DNA of 64,000 nt, from assembly GCA_917880885.1 (NCBI GenBank), contig OU862916.1, positions 47,404,831-47,468,830 on the forward strand, read 5' to 3'. Positions 1 through 8,586 of this stretch are shown here, piece after piece. Each line of letters opens with the position of its first letter. Positions within the stretch are counted from its first letter, which is position 1. The notes under the pieces are model-generated. The model was given only the letters and a program-made list of their open reading frames with translations, made no database searches and was not told the DNA's origin. Origin of the DNA: Limnephilus marmoratus. Taxonomy: Eukaryota; Arthropoda; Insecta; Trichoptera; Limnephilidae. Made by a program: the position numbers and the translations under genes.

Positions 1-609
1 GGGGCAGTTTTTCATAATGATTATGTCGATGACGTCTGGGTTGAAGTTACCTTGTTTTGGAAACAGAGTAGGTATGTCGGGGGCGTTTACTATAAGAGAT
101 TTTTCGGCTACGTAGTTGGCTAGAAAACTTCCTTTTCGGTTGGTTTTTATGCTATTCCATGAGTTATGTTTCGCATTTAGGTCGCCCGCTATTATTGTGG
201 GAAGGGGGTCGGCTAGAAGGATGTCGAGTTCAGGGGTGGTGAATAATCTTTTGGGGGGGCTATAGGCTGAGATGAGTTTGAGGGGGCCGTTATTCAATGT
301 GTTGATGACTATTGCGGTGGTTTCGATGTTTTCTGACGTGGGGCAATTTACGAAACAGTGGTCTATGGAGTATTTTACGATGATGGCGGTGCCACCGCCC
401 CTGGAATGGGTGCGGTCGGTGCGGTAGGTGATGTAATTCGGGAATTTAAGATTTACACTGGGTTTTAACCAGGTTTCATTAATGAGGAGAACGTCGAGGT
501 TGTAATCCAACAGGAATTGATGAATTTCCCCTCGGAAATCTTTTACTTTGCCGTCTGCATTCCAATACGCAGCTTGGAGGTTAGATGGTTTGCGAGTTTG
601 TCTTGACAT
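1..609 (-). CDS. ORF2 N-terminus, apurinic-like endonuclease (partial)
   Basis: The ATG is at 607-609 on the minus strand and the frame stays open to the window edge, giving about 203 codons. Visible landmarks of the APE endonuclease of LINE ORF2 are YWNADG near the start, INETWL (catalytic Glu) about residue 44, an RGGG segment, SAYSPP, and AGDLNAKH with the catalytic Asp/Asn. The full protein would nick target DNA and reverse-transcribe the element RNA, but the reverse transcriptase lies outside the window. The stop of ORF1 is just upstream, as in bicistronic LINEs. It is intact as far as it can be followed. Confidence 0.85.
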   Translation of the reverse strand, partial: MSRQTRKPSNLQAAYWNADGKVKDFRGEIHQFLLDYNLDVLLINETWLKPSVNLKFPNYITYRTDRTHSRGGGTAIIVKYSIDHCFVNCPTSENIETTAIVINTLNNGPLKLISAYSPPKRLFTTPELDILLADPLPTIIAGDLNAKHNSWNSIKTNRKGSFLANYVAEKSLIVNAPDIPTLFPKQGNFNPDVIDIIIMKNCP

Positions 610-623
610 TATGAATGGTTTTG

Positions 624-2816
624 TTAGATGTAGGAGAGAGAGTGGAAAGAGATTGAGTGGTTGGTTATTGTTGGTGAATTGAGTCGAGGAGAATTTGAAC
701 ATTTGAGAGAAGTCGGGAATTCATCTCCAAGGATCTTGCGAGTTGCGCGGCTGCGTTTTGGAGTGCCAGAATTAGGTTGGCTGGGATGGTAGGGGGGGGG
801 GGTGGGTAGGGGAGCGGCAGGTAGAGCTTGGGGGGTAATGGGGGGGGGGAGGGGTGGGAAGGAGGCGGAGGGGGCTGATGGGGGGAGGGGGGGGGGGAGT
901 TGGGTGGAGGGTGTTGATGGTTGTGGTTGGGGCTCAGTGTGGGGTGGGATGGGGGGGGCGATCAAGCCGGTATTGTTGGGAATGGGGGTTTGTGGCGTTG
1001 AAGTTAGTGAAGTTTGGGTGAGGCCAGGAATTTGGTCTCTGGACCGGGTGGTGCATCAGGGGTTGAATGTACTGGGGCTGTTGGTGGGGGGTGAAGCGGA
1101 ACCGGTTAGAGAAGTTGTGGAAACGGGGGATGGGGTGTTCAGGGCAGCCTTTAAAGTTGGCTGGGTGGGGACCAGAACACAAAGCGCATTTGGCTGGAGT
1201 GTCGGGGGTTTTGGTGCAGGAGGCGGTGGTGTGATTTTCACCACACTTAACGCATCGGGGGGTGGCGTTGCAGCACGAGTGGCCATGCGACTGGCAGCGG
1301 TGGCATTGGCCTGCCGTAAGGCGTTTGCGTTGGGGTTCCACAGTGATTTTTAGGTGGAGGATCGAAGTCAACTCCGTGAATATCTTTTTGGCCGTGTCAT
1401 TTCTGGTTAGATTTACAAGCATGAGGGGAATTTCGCGGCGGGTGGGTCCAACGCGCATTCGATGGACTGAGATGACTGGATATCTGATGCCTAGGACATC
1501 GCTGATCTCCTGGCTTGTAATCTCCTCGGGGATACCCCTGAGGACGACCCTGAGGGGTTTATCCTCAGGCAGCTTGAAGGAGTGATGGTCGATATTTTTC
1601 TCCAGGAGGAGTTTGGTGATACGGTGGTGGTCACGGGGGGTTTTGGGGTGAATGGCGATGTTCTTTACCTGGTTTTTGGCAAAGAAGTCAATCCCCCTCT
1701 CTGAGAGGGATTTTTCAAGGGAGGCCCAGCCGGCTTTGGAGTGGAGCACGACTGGGGGGATCCTCTTTGAGGATACCACTACTTGGGGGGTGGAGGTGGG
1801 GATGGGGGAGCTCGGGGGGGGGGTCGGGATAGAGGTGGGGGAACCTGGGGGGGGGGGTAGGGGGGTTTTGGGGGGGAGTGGCAGGTCGGGTGGAGATAGG
1901 GGTGGTATGAAGGGTGGTGGGGGTAGCATCGGGCTGGACGGGGGAAGTGAAGAGAGGACGTTTCTTGTTGGGGGATGATGGTTTGTTGGTTTTGTGTGGG
2001 GAGCAGCTGGGAGATTTAACGTCGCGGACGCGTTTACGGGTTGTTTTGACGGTTTCCCAGGCCATTTCTTCGTGGTCTGGGTTGTCGGAGGACGACAGTT
2101 CAGACTCCGAGTAACCTGAGGCCTCGGAGTCGTCGGCGGCATCAGAGGTGTCGCTGGAGCGCGAGGAAATGGAGTTTTGTCTACTCACGTTGGAGGGGAA
2201 GCCTTGGGTGGAGATCGAAGGTGAACTGCGAGGGGAGGTTGTATGGACGATAAGGGGGCGTTTGGTGAGGGGGCGATCAGTTTTGGGTAGGGGGGCGGTA
2301 ATTAGGGGGGCGGTAATTAGGGGGGCGGTAATTAGGGGGGCGGTAATCTGGGGGGGCGGTAATTAGGGGGGCGGTAATCTGGGGGGCGGTAATCTGGGGG
2401 GCGGTAATCTGGGGGGCGGTAATCTGGGGGGCGGTAATCTGGGGGGCGGTAATCTGGGGGGCGTTAAGTTGGGGGGCGGTAGGGCGGCGGTGGGATTTGG
2501 GGGCGGTAGAGGGGCAGTCAGAGTTGGGGCTGGAGGGCGGAGGTGAACTACGAGGGGAGGTTTGGGGGGAAGAAGGGGGGCGGTTGGTTGGGGTAGTGTT
2601 GCCCGAATCAGGCTGGGGCGAACTGTACGGGGAACGGGGGGGGAGAGGGGAACCTGGGCTGTGGAATTGGTGATGGGTCCTATGGAACACGTGAATCATT
2701 TCCTCAAGGGAGCATTTGTTGGCGTCGGGGCGGGCGCTAAGATATTCAATTAATTCGAGGTTTTGACTAATTTCCTCATCGGATGGGTTGGGTGCTTGGG
2801 GGTAGGGGGAAGCCAT
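624..2816 (-). pseudogene. ORF1 gag-like protein of W, frame-broken
   Basis: Starting at an ATG at 2816 (MASPYP...), the reading passes through three frames: 2277-2816, then 1715-2188, then 934-2142, and perhaps 624-965. The N-terminal part is acidic, followed by about ten PQIT-type repeats encoded by 15-bp units at 2290-2470. The middle is a long Pro/Ser-rich linker. The C-terminal part has a nucleic-acid-binding domain with three consecutive CCHC-type zinc knuckles (CHRCQSHGHSC, CVKCGENHTTASC, CALCSGPH), as in Jockey-type Gag. The shifts fall in G/C homopolymers, so they may be real decay or assembly error. The role is RNA binding and particle formation. Confidence 0.75.
2283..2480 (+). repeat. 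Short G-rich tandem repeat inside W ORF1
   Basis: A 15-bp unit of the type GGGGGGCGGTAATTA or GGGGGGCGGTAATCT repeats about 12 times. On the coding (minus) strand it encodes an Ala-Pro-Gln-Ile-Thr pentapeptide, and in shifted frames Pro-Pro-Asp-Tyr-Arg. Unit spacing changes by one base in places (for example near 2350), which moves the reading frame. Confidence 0.85.
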
Positions 2817-3480
2817 GTCGATTTAGTGAGAGGGGGACGGTGGTGAATTGAAAAATGCTAAGAAGATTGAGTTTAAATTTGAATAAGTGATTTTACTGCA
2901 TGGAGGAATCTGTATGCCAAGTACAAGAACAAGACACTTACTGAGTGGAGGAGGTGGCCGCTGTGGGATGCTCTGCGGGGTGATGCTGGTCTGGATGTAG
3001 ATTCAGTGCTGATTTCGTGGGTGGCTGTTCTCTGGCGAGCGATGGGCCCTACTCCTTCTTTCAGGCAGATCAGCTCGAGCCGCAAACACGGGGATAACTG
3101 AGGGGCACAAAAGTTCAAAGCACTGAATTGTCTGATGTTATTCACGGGATAAGTAACTGAATGTAGGTAGATAGTGACGATAGATAGGCGCGAATGCGGT
3201 GGGCGGGAGTTTATGGCGCGAGTCGGAATGACGGTTTGAAATGGCGGGAAAAAGTTCGCGGCTGTAGCGGGCGGCCGTTTGCGCTGCCGATGGCGCGACG
3301 GTGGGCGGGACGGTTCCTTTGCTGGGAAAGGCACTTTTATCACTCGGAACTTTGGTTTTTAACGAACTGCGACAAAACTGACGTGAGTCAGAAAGACCAT
3401 GTAGGCGGCGGATGGCAAATTGCCAAGATAGACTGACGCGGAGCACAAATAACCAAATCGTACGATGTCAAATATCAGAA
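2817..3480 (-). promoter_or_regulatory. 5' UTR and presumed internal promoter of W
   Basis: This 664-bp leader precedes the ORF1 ATG. Short blocks such as CAGTTCGT, AAAAGTGCCTTT and TCAGTGCTTT recur in the same order in the shorter leader of element Y (9554-9813), so the two leaders are homologous. APE-type LINEs carry an internal Pol II promoter here. I see no confident TATA box. The promoter role is inferred from family knowledge. Confidence 0.5.
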
Positions 3481-4536
3481 AGAATAACTTATATTTTATT
3501 TTTGAAAAAATCGACATATTTATTGGGTTAATTGAACCCGACGGCGATCGGACATTGTTTTATAAAAAATGTGGAGGGGATTCTGGCCTCCTTGGTGGCT
3601 AAATAATGGCCCTTGTTGGGGCCGCAATATTGAAGAATGCGGGCTCTTGTTGTCCCTAGCAGCGTAGCCGGCCAAGGAGTGACTCCGGTTGGCTTCTTCT
3701 GGGTGCCTTGTAGGGCTTTAGATTTGCCCTTGTGGGCTTTATGTTTGCCTTTGTGGGCCTTGTAGGCTTCGCGGGCTAAGTAATAATAAAAAATTAGGCA
3801 AGGCCGTCCGTCTTCCTGGCGGAGGAGGAGGAGGCGAAAAGGCCGTCCGTCTTCTTGGCGGAGGAGGAGGAGGCGAAAAGGCCGTCCGTCTTCTTGGCGG
3901 AGGAGGAGGAGGCGAAAAGGCCGTCCGTCTTCTTGGCGGAGGAGGAGGAGGCGAAAAGGCCGTCCGTCTTCTTGGCGGAGGAGGAGGAGGCGAAAAGGCC
4001 GTCCGTCTTCTTGGCGGAGGAGGAGGAGCATCCTGCTTGCCTGTTGGTGGCAAGCAGACTCTCTTCCTAGTGAAAAAGGAGGCAAGGTTGCCAGAGCAGA
4101 CTTGCTCTTCCTTGGCAGCGAAGCCGGTCTGGGCAAACCCTTGTTGCTCCTGGCGGTGGAGCCGAAAAAATGGCCCTTTTTAGGGCCGCAAAAATAAAAG
4201 GGAGGCAAGGCAGCCATAGCAGACTTGCTCTTCTTTGGCAGCGAAGCCGCAATACAGGCCCTGACCGGGGCCGCAAACTTTTGCTCCGGGCCAGGATGAC
4301 GGCCCTTCATGGGGCCGCAAACTGGTTGCTCCGGGCCATGATAACGGCCCTTCATGGGGCCGCAAACAATAAATAAAAAGGAGGCGGAAAAATAATGACA
4401 ATTTGTTAGAAAATGTCTCCCGGTGGCAACCTGGCACGCAAGCTTTATTTGGTTGCACCGGGGCATTGTACATAAAGACATAAAGAAATTGTAAGAATAA
4501 AAATTAGAAAAGAGGGTGTGCAACACGTCCGTTACA
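3481..4536 (-). repeat. 3' LTR of element Z, truncated by insertion of W
   Basis: These 1056 bp match 9814-10908 (1095 bp). The difference is exactly one 39-bp unit: six here and seven there. The LTR should continue about 320 bp further (as at 8247-8569), but LINE W starts at 3480. The strand carries several hairpins of the form GGCCCTT-N-GGGGCCGCAAA and an AATAAA on the minus strand near 3520. Confidence 0.85.
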
Positions 4537-7500
4537 CTCCCCCCGTGCTGCTTGTCTGCACTAGTCATCAGGACGTGTCGAACGATGAGTAGGCGAAGCT
4601 GCATAGGCGGGAACAACAGGATCCCAGCGGGCGTCACGGCAGGTCGGGTGTAGACTGCGGGGCTCGTCTGGATTCGGGCTGTCCTCTCTCGGCCATCTGC
4701 GGCGGGGGTGTCGTCCAGGACTCGGCCGTGTGGTCGGCTGATGTGGAGCATCACGGGGTCCATGACAGCCAGCAAATTTTTCCTTTTGCTGGGGTTGATT
4801 GGCTCCCCCCGTGTGAAGAGCGCCACTTCTTTGATGGTGGCATTGCTGGGGCAGGGCGGGCTCGTCTTCGCTGCGCCGATAACAGGTATCACGAATGTGG
4901 TAGTGATACTGCTGGGGCAGGGCGGGCTCGTCTTCGCTGCGCCGATAACAGGTATCACGAATGTGGTAGTGATACTGCTGGGGCAGGGCGGGCTTGTCTT
5001 CGCTGCGCCGATGACAAAAACCACTGTTATGACAGCGGAATGTGGTTGGTCATCCATCTGGGCCAGTGCTTGGTATCTCTGTTCGCGCAGAGGTACGGAT
5101 CCAGCAGATGCTCTCTGCTGATCGGCTGACTGTGCAGAGCTGGCTGTCCGGTGGAGCCCGGGTGAGGGCGGCCCGGGGCCAGAAGGTCCAGGTGGCAACA
5201 AATCCCACTGCTCTAGCAGCGGTGCGGATCCGGCAGATGCTCTCTGCTGGTCGGCTGGCTGCCTTTGATAAAGCAGGGGTAGGGGCGGTCCGGGGCCAGA
5301 AGGTCCAGACGGTAGTGAGTACAACTGCTCCGGCAGTGGTGCGGATCCGGCAGGGTCCGGGGTCACGAAACTGGCCCTTCTCGGGGCCGCAAAACTGGCC
5401 CTTAATGGGGCCGCAAAACTGGCTCTTCCTGGGTTGTAGGAAGGGGGCGGCGGCGGAGGGTCTTCAGGCCCTAGCTGCGCCAGTGATGCATATGGTCCAA
5501 CGGGCTTCTCCGGTGCGGCTTCACGTTGCCTCTTGTCGAGCAGAGGTACGGGCGGCACGGGGCCGGATGGTCCAGGCTGCATCCAAATTCCCTGGAGTCG
5601 CCAAGGTTCTCCTTGGTCCGGAACTGAGCGTTCGGTTGGCTCCAGGACTGCACCAGCTTGGGCAGGCTCTGCTGCTGCTGGTGGTGCATACCTCTGGTCC
5701 ACCAGAGGTACAGGTTCGGCAGGCTCTTCACGTACGGCTTCTCGGTACCTCTGTTCGAGCGGAGGTACGGGCGGTACGGGGCCGGCGGGACCAGGTTGGG
5801 CAGGAGCTGCTGCTGCTGCTGGTAGTCGGTACTGCTGTTTGTGCAGCGGTACTGGCTGTGATGGCCCAGGTGGTGTCCACTGGGCGTGTGATGATGGTCC
5901 CTCAACGTTGTAGTAAGGGGGCGGCGGCAGGGGGCCTCCAGGCCCTGGCTGCGCCGGCAAGGCGTACCTCTGGTCCACCAGAGGTACAGGTCCAACGGGC
6001 GTCTCTCGTACGGCGGTACGCGGCCTCTGGTCCACCAGAGGTGCGGGCGGTACGGGGCCGGAAGGTCCATGCTGCATCCATCCTTGACCCTCATTGTGAT
6101 GAGGGGGCGGCGGCGGAGGGCTCTCAGGCCCTGGCTGCGCCGGTGAGGCGTACCTCTGGTCCACCAGAGGCACAGGTCCGACAGGCATCTCTCGTACGGC
6201 GGTACGCGGCCTCTGGTCCACCAGAGGTGCGGGCGGTACGGGGCCGGAAGGTCCAGGCGGCATCCGTCGGGGACTGCTGCCATAGTTGAGGGGCGGCGGC
6301 GGAGGGCCTTCAGGTCCTAGCTGCGCCGGCGAGGCGTACCTCTGGTTCACCAGAGGCACAGGTCCGACAGGCATCTCTCGTACGGCGGTACGCGGCCTCT
6401 GGTCCACCAGAGGTGCGGGCGGTACGGGGCCGGCAGGACCAGGTTGTATCCATGTTGGATCCCCTTTGTAGTGAGGGGGCGGCGGCGGAGGATCTTCAGG
6501 CCCTAGCTGCGCCGGTGAGGCGTACCTCTGGTCCACCAGAGGCACAGGTCCGACAGGCATCTCTCGTACGGCGGTACGCGGCCTCTGGTCCACCAGAGGT
6601 GCGGGCGGTACGGGGCCGGAAGGTCCAGGCGGCATCCGTCGGGGACTGCTGCCATAGTTGAGGGGCGGCGGCGGAGGGCCTTCAGGTCCTAGCTGCGCCG
6701 GCGAGGCGTACCTCTGGTTCACCAGAGGCACAGGTCCGACAGGCATCTCTCGTACGGCGGTACGCGGCCTCTGGTCCACCAGAGGTGCGGGCGGTACGGG
6801 GCCGGCAAGACCAGGTTGTATCCATGTTGGATCCCCTTTGTAGTGAGGGGGCGGCGGCGGAGGGTCTTCAGGCCCTAGCTGCGCCAGTGAGGCGTACCTC
6901 TGGTTCACCAGAGGCACAGGTCCAACGGGCGTCTCACGTACGGCTTCACGTTGCCTCTGGTCGAGCAGAGGTACGGGCGGTACCGGGCCGGAAGGTCCAG
7001 GCGGCATCCATTTCGAACTGCCATTGTAATGAGGGGGCGGCGGCGGAGGGCTCTCAGGCCCTGGCTGCGCCGGCGAGGCGTACCTCTGGTTCACCAGAGG
7101 CACAGGTCCGGCAGGCATCTCACGTACGGCTTCACGTTGCCTCTGGTCGAGCAGAGGTACGGGCGGTACCGGGCCGGAAGGTCCAGGTGGCATCCATCTT
7201 GGACTGCCTTGGTTGCTTGGCTGCGGGGCTCGGCTATCTCGTGCCGGCCCTGAAGCATGATGAGGCTGCATCCATGTTGAGTCATGGCTGCTTGGCTGCG
7301 GGGCTTGGCTATCGCGTGCCAACCCTGAAGCATGACGAGGCTGCATCCATGGTGGTTGTCCATGGCTGCTTGGCTGCGGGGCTTGGCTATCACGTGCCAA
7401 CCCTGAAGCATGACGAGGCTGCATCCATGTTGAGTCATGGCTGCTTGGCTGCGGGGCTTGGCTATCGCGTGCCAACCCTGAAGCGTCGTGTTGTGGCAAC

Positions 7501-7895
7501 CCTGTAGCAGCATGCGGTAGAGCGGGCCCTGTCGCACTTTTTTGTGCCGGCCCTTTTGCTCCACGCGGTTTCAGTCCTGCAGGATGAGGTAGAGCGGGCC
7601 ACGTCGCACTTTTTTGTGCCGGCCCTTTTGCTCCACGCTGCGTCAGTCCTGTAGGATGAGGTAGAGCGGGCCTCGTCGCACTTTTTTGTGCCGGCCCTTT
7701 TGCTCCATGCTGTTGTGGTTGCAGGGTTTCCGTCAGCATGTCAATAAGTTGCTGCTGACGGCGCAGCTCTCGTCGTAGTCGTCGCACCATGTCCTCAATA
7801 GATGTGGAGGGCAGTGCTTGCTCGTGGTGGCTCTTTTCTGTGGAGCGCGCCATCTCAGTTGTAGAGCAAGGCGTGTCAAGAGCTTGTGTATGCAT
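3528..7895 (-). CDS. Giant proline-rich repeat ORF of element Z (function unknown)
   Basis: This single open frame has 1455 codons, starts at an ATG at 7895 and ends inside the 3' LTR. A second in-frame Met lies at about 7853. Residues 1-60 include a charged Arg/Gln/Leu-rich stretch likely to form a short coiled coil. Then come repeats of 24 residues (GAKGPAQKSAT type) and 25-26 residues (SGLARDSQAPQPSS type). These are followed by at least seven exact 62-residue units with PSGPVPP, LVDQRP, VGPVPLV, QRYAS and runs of six prolines. The last third has 22-residue repeats, then the LTR-encoded part with CGPMKG-like and LLLLRQEDGRPF repeats. I recognise no gag, protease, RT or integrase motif. Repeat lengths divisible by three keep the frame open, so openness alone does not prove translation. 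It could be a structural or decoy Gag substitute, or merely repeat expansion. Confidence 0.5.
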   Translation of the reverse strand: MHTQALDTPCSTTEMARSTEKSHHEQALPSTSIEDMVRRLRRELRRQQQLIDMLTETLQPQQHGAKGPAQKSATRPALPHPTGLTQRGAKGPAQKSATWPALPHPAGLKPRGAKGPAQKSATGPALPHAATGLPQHDASGLARDSQAPQPSSHDSTWMQPRHASGLARDSQAPQPSSHGQPPWMQPRHASGLARDSQAPQPSSHDSTWMQPHHASGPARDSRAPQPSNQGSPRWMPPGPSGPVPPVPLLDQRQREAVREMPAGPVPLVNQRYASPAQPGPESPPPPPPHYNGSSKWMPPGPSGPVPPVPLLDQRQREAVRETPVGPVPLVNQRYASLAQLGPEDPPPPPPHYKGDPTWIQPGLAGPVPPAPLVDQRPRTAVREMPVGPVPLVNQRYASPAQLGPEGPPPPPLNYGSSPRRMPPGPSGPVPPAPLVDQRPRTAVREMPVGPVPLVDQRYASPAQLGPEDPPPPPPHYKGDPTWIQPGPAGPVPPAPLVDQRPRTAVREMPVGPVPLVNQRYASPAQLGPEGPPPPPLNYGSSPRRMPPGPSGPVPPAPLVDQRPRTAVREMPVGPVPLVDQRYASPAQPGPESPPPPPPHHNEGQGWMQHGPSGPVPPAPLVDQRPRTAVRETPVGPVPLVDQRYALPAQPGPGGPLPPPPYYNVEGPSSHAQWTPPGPSQPVPLHKQQYRLPAAAAAPAQPGPAGPVPPVPPLEQRYREAVREEPAEPVPLVDQRYAPPAAAEPAQAGAVLEPTERSVPDQGEPWRLQGIWMQPGPSGPVPPVPLLDKRQREAAPEKPVGPYASLAQLGPEDPPPPPPSYNPGRASFAAPLRASFAAPRRASFVTPDPAGSAPLPEQLYSLPSGPSGPGPPLPLLYQRQPADQQRASAGSAPLLEQWDLLPPGPSGPGPPSPGLHRTASSAQSADQQRASAGSVPLREQRYQALAQMDDQPHSAVITVVFVIGAAKTSPPCPSSITTTFVIPVIGAAKTSPPCPSSITTTFVIPVIGAAKTSPPCPSNATIKEVALFTRGEPINPSKRKNLLAVMDPVMLHISRPHGRVLDDTPAADGRERTARIQTSPAVYTRPAVTPAGILLFPPMQLRLLIVRHVLMTSADKQHGGSVTDVLHTLFSNFYSYNFFMSLCTMPRCNQIKLACQVATGRHFLTNCHYFSASFLFIVCGPMKGRYHGPEQPVCGPMKGRHPGPEQKFAAPVRACIAASLPKKSKSAMAALPPFYFCGPKKGHFFGSTARSNKGLPRPASLPRKSKSALATLPPFSLGRESACHQQASRMLLLLRQEDGRPFRLLLLRQEDGRPFRLLLLRQEDGRPFRLLLLRQEDGRPFRLLLLRQEDGRPFRLLLLRQEDGRPCLIFYYYLAREAYKAHKGKHKAHKGKSKALQGTQKKPTGVTPWPATLLGTTRARILQYCGPNKGHYLATKEARIPSTFFIKQCPIAVGFN
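3800..4032 (+). repeat. 39-bp tandem repeat in 3' LTR of Z (6 units)
   Basis: The unit GGCCGTCCGTCTTCTTGGCG plus a GGAGGAGGAGGAGGCGAAAA half is repeated six times. It encodes 13 residues on the minus strand (LLLLRQEDGRPFR). The 5' LTR has seven units. Confidence 0.9.
4537..4546 (-). other. Polypurine tract of element Z
   Basis: On the minus strand CACGGGGGGAG directly precedes the TGTAACGG start of the 3' LTR, which is the expected position and composition for plus-strand priming. Confidence 0.75.
4846..5013 (+). repeat. 66-bp tandem repeat in Z internal region
   Basis: Two and a half copies of a 66-bp unit (GGGCAGGGCGGGCTCGTCTT...) are nearly identical. The length is a multiple of three, so the reverse frame stays open. 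Confidence 0.9.
5430..7195 (+). repeat. 186-bp tandem repeat array encoding a 62-residue proline-rich unit
   Basis: The segment GAGGCGTACCTCTGG (or AAGGCG...) recurs at 5959, 6145, 6331, 6517, 6703, 6889 and 7075, a period of exactly 186 bp. More divergent units lie at 5430-5890. Each unit contains the perfect hairpin CCTCTGGTCCACCAGAGG or a variant. Confidence 0.95.
7205..7500 (+). repeat. 75-78-bp tandem repeat (4 units)
   Basis: GCTTGGCTGCGG recurs at 7215, 7290, 7368 and 7443. In the minus-strand frame the units encode SGLARDSQAPQPSS-type blocks near the N-terminus of the long ORF. Confidence 0.9.
7516..7715 (+). repeat. 72-bp tandem repeat (3 units)
   Basis: GGTAGAGCGGGCC recurs at 7516, 7588 and 7660. 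It encodes a 24-residue unit (GAKGPAQKSAT...) in the long ORF. Confidence 0.9.
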
Positions 7896-8220
7896 GGCAT
7901 CAGGCGTGATGTGGCATCAGGCGTGGCATCAGGCGTGATGTGGCATCAGGCGTGGCATCGGCCCTGACATGGGCCATGGCATCAGGCGTGGCATCAGCCC
8001 TGACATGGGGCGTGGCGTCAGTCCTGGCATGAGGCGTGGCGTCAGTCCTGGCATGAGGCATGGCATCGGGCGTGGCGTCAGGCGTAGCGTCTGGCGTAGC
8101 GTCAGGCGTAGCGTCAGGCGTGACGTAGCTTCAGGCGTGGCGTCAGGCGTGGCGTCTGGCGTAGCGTCAGGCGTGGTATCTCAGGCGTGACGTGGCATCA
8201 GGCGTGGCGTGTCAGGCGTG
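7895..8220 (+). repeat. Short tandem repeats in the 5' leader of Z
   Basis: Degenerate units of 10-20 bp based on GCATCAGGCGTG or GCGTCAGGCGTA fill the leader between the primer-binding site and the ATG at 7895. BEL-1 also has short tandem repeats in this position (27700-27890). Confidence 0.85.
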
Positions 8221-8228
8221 CAGCCGAT

Positions 8229-8246
8229 CCGGCTCGAAGGACCACT
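8229..8246 (-). other. Primer-binding site of element Z (tRNA-Tyr type)
   Basis: On the minus strand TGGTCCTTCGAGCCGGAT lies two bases after the LTR end. The same 18 nt follow the BEL-1 LTR at 27909. It is complementary to the 3' end, including CCA, of insect tRNA-Tyr (GGCTCGAAGGA plus CCA), from general knowledge of that tRNA. Confidence 0.75.
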
Positions 8247-8586
8247 TGTAACAGACGTATCAAGCCTTTACAAGACTGTAAAATAAGGGGCACCGGTCTT
8301 GTGCACGCCTTCCACTAGCTCACGCTGATGATGGTGATATTTGTTGGCTGGCCTCCCTACATCCAGTGGTATGGCCCTGGATGCGCCTCGTTTCTGCCTG
8401 AGCGGTGCCTTGCAGTGCCCAAAGTCAGGGCCGACTGCAGCGGTAGGCACCGGGTTCGCGTTCAGGCAGAACTTCGGCAGGAGGCAGCAGCTGGCAGCAG
8501 GTCGCAGACTTCCAGAGGTAGGTGTCTGGACCACTTGTAGAGTAAATAAAAGACTTGTTTGAATGTTGAAGAATAACTTATATTTT

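Larger units (their letters stand above)
1..3480 (-). mobile_element. Non-LTR retrotransposon W, 5' part (Jockey-like)
   Basis: Read on the minus strand this is a 5' UTR (3480 to 2817), a gag-like ORF1 and the endonuclease start of ORF2. It runs off the window at position 1, so its 3' end and target duplication cannot be seen. The 5' end is fixed because the next base, 3481, begins sequence identical to that beside element Y at 9814. The UTR and the ORF1 N-terminus resemble those of Y but are clearly diverged, so W and Y are separate subfamily members. The ORF1/ORF2 layout is that of Jockey-type LINEs. The clade is inferred from the layout and zinc knuckles only. Confidence 0.8.

Noticed and set aside
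802..1353. Plus-strand glycine-rich ORFs at 802-2366
   Set aside because: They are the complement of the Pro-rich, G/C-homopolymer LINE ORF1 on the minus strand.
4708..5129. Plus-strand peptides with repeated GQGGLVFAAPITG
   Set aside because: They are a translation of the 66-bp repeat on the antisense strand, with no start context or family likeness.
5042..7507. Plus-strand ORFs of up to 415 codons in the repeat array
   Set aside because: Repeat periods divisible by three keep several frames open at once. The longest frame with a sensible start is on the minus strand, in the element's orientation.
8536..8540. 5' LTR of element Z ending at TGTAGAG (8536)
   Set aside because: It also begins with TG on the plus strand and shares GGACCACTTGTA with 8239-8250. 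However, the tRNA-Tyr primer site and the inverted match TGTAAC...GTTACA place the end at 8247.
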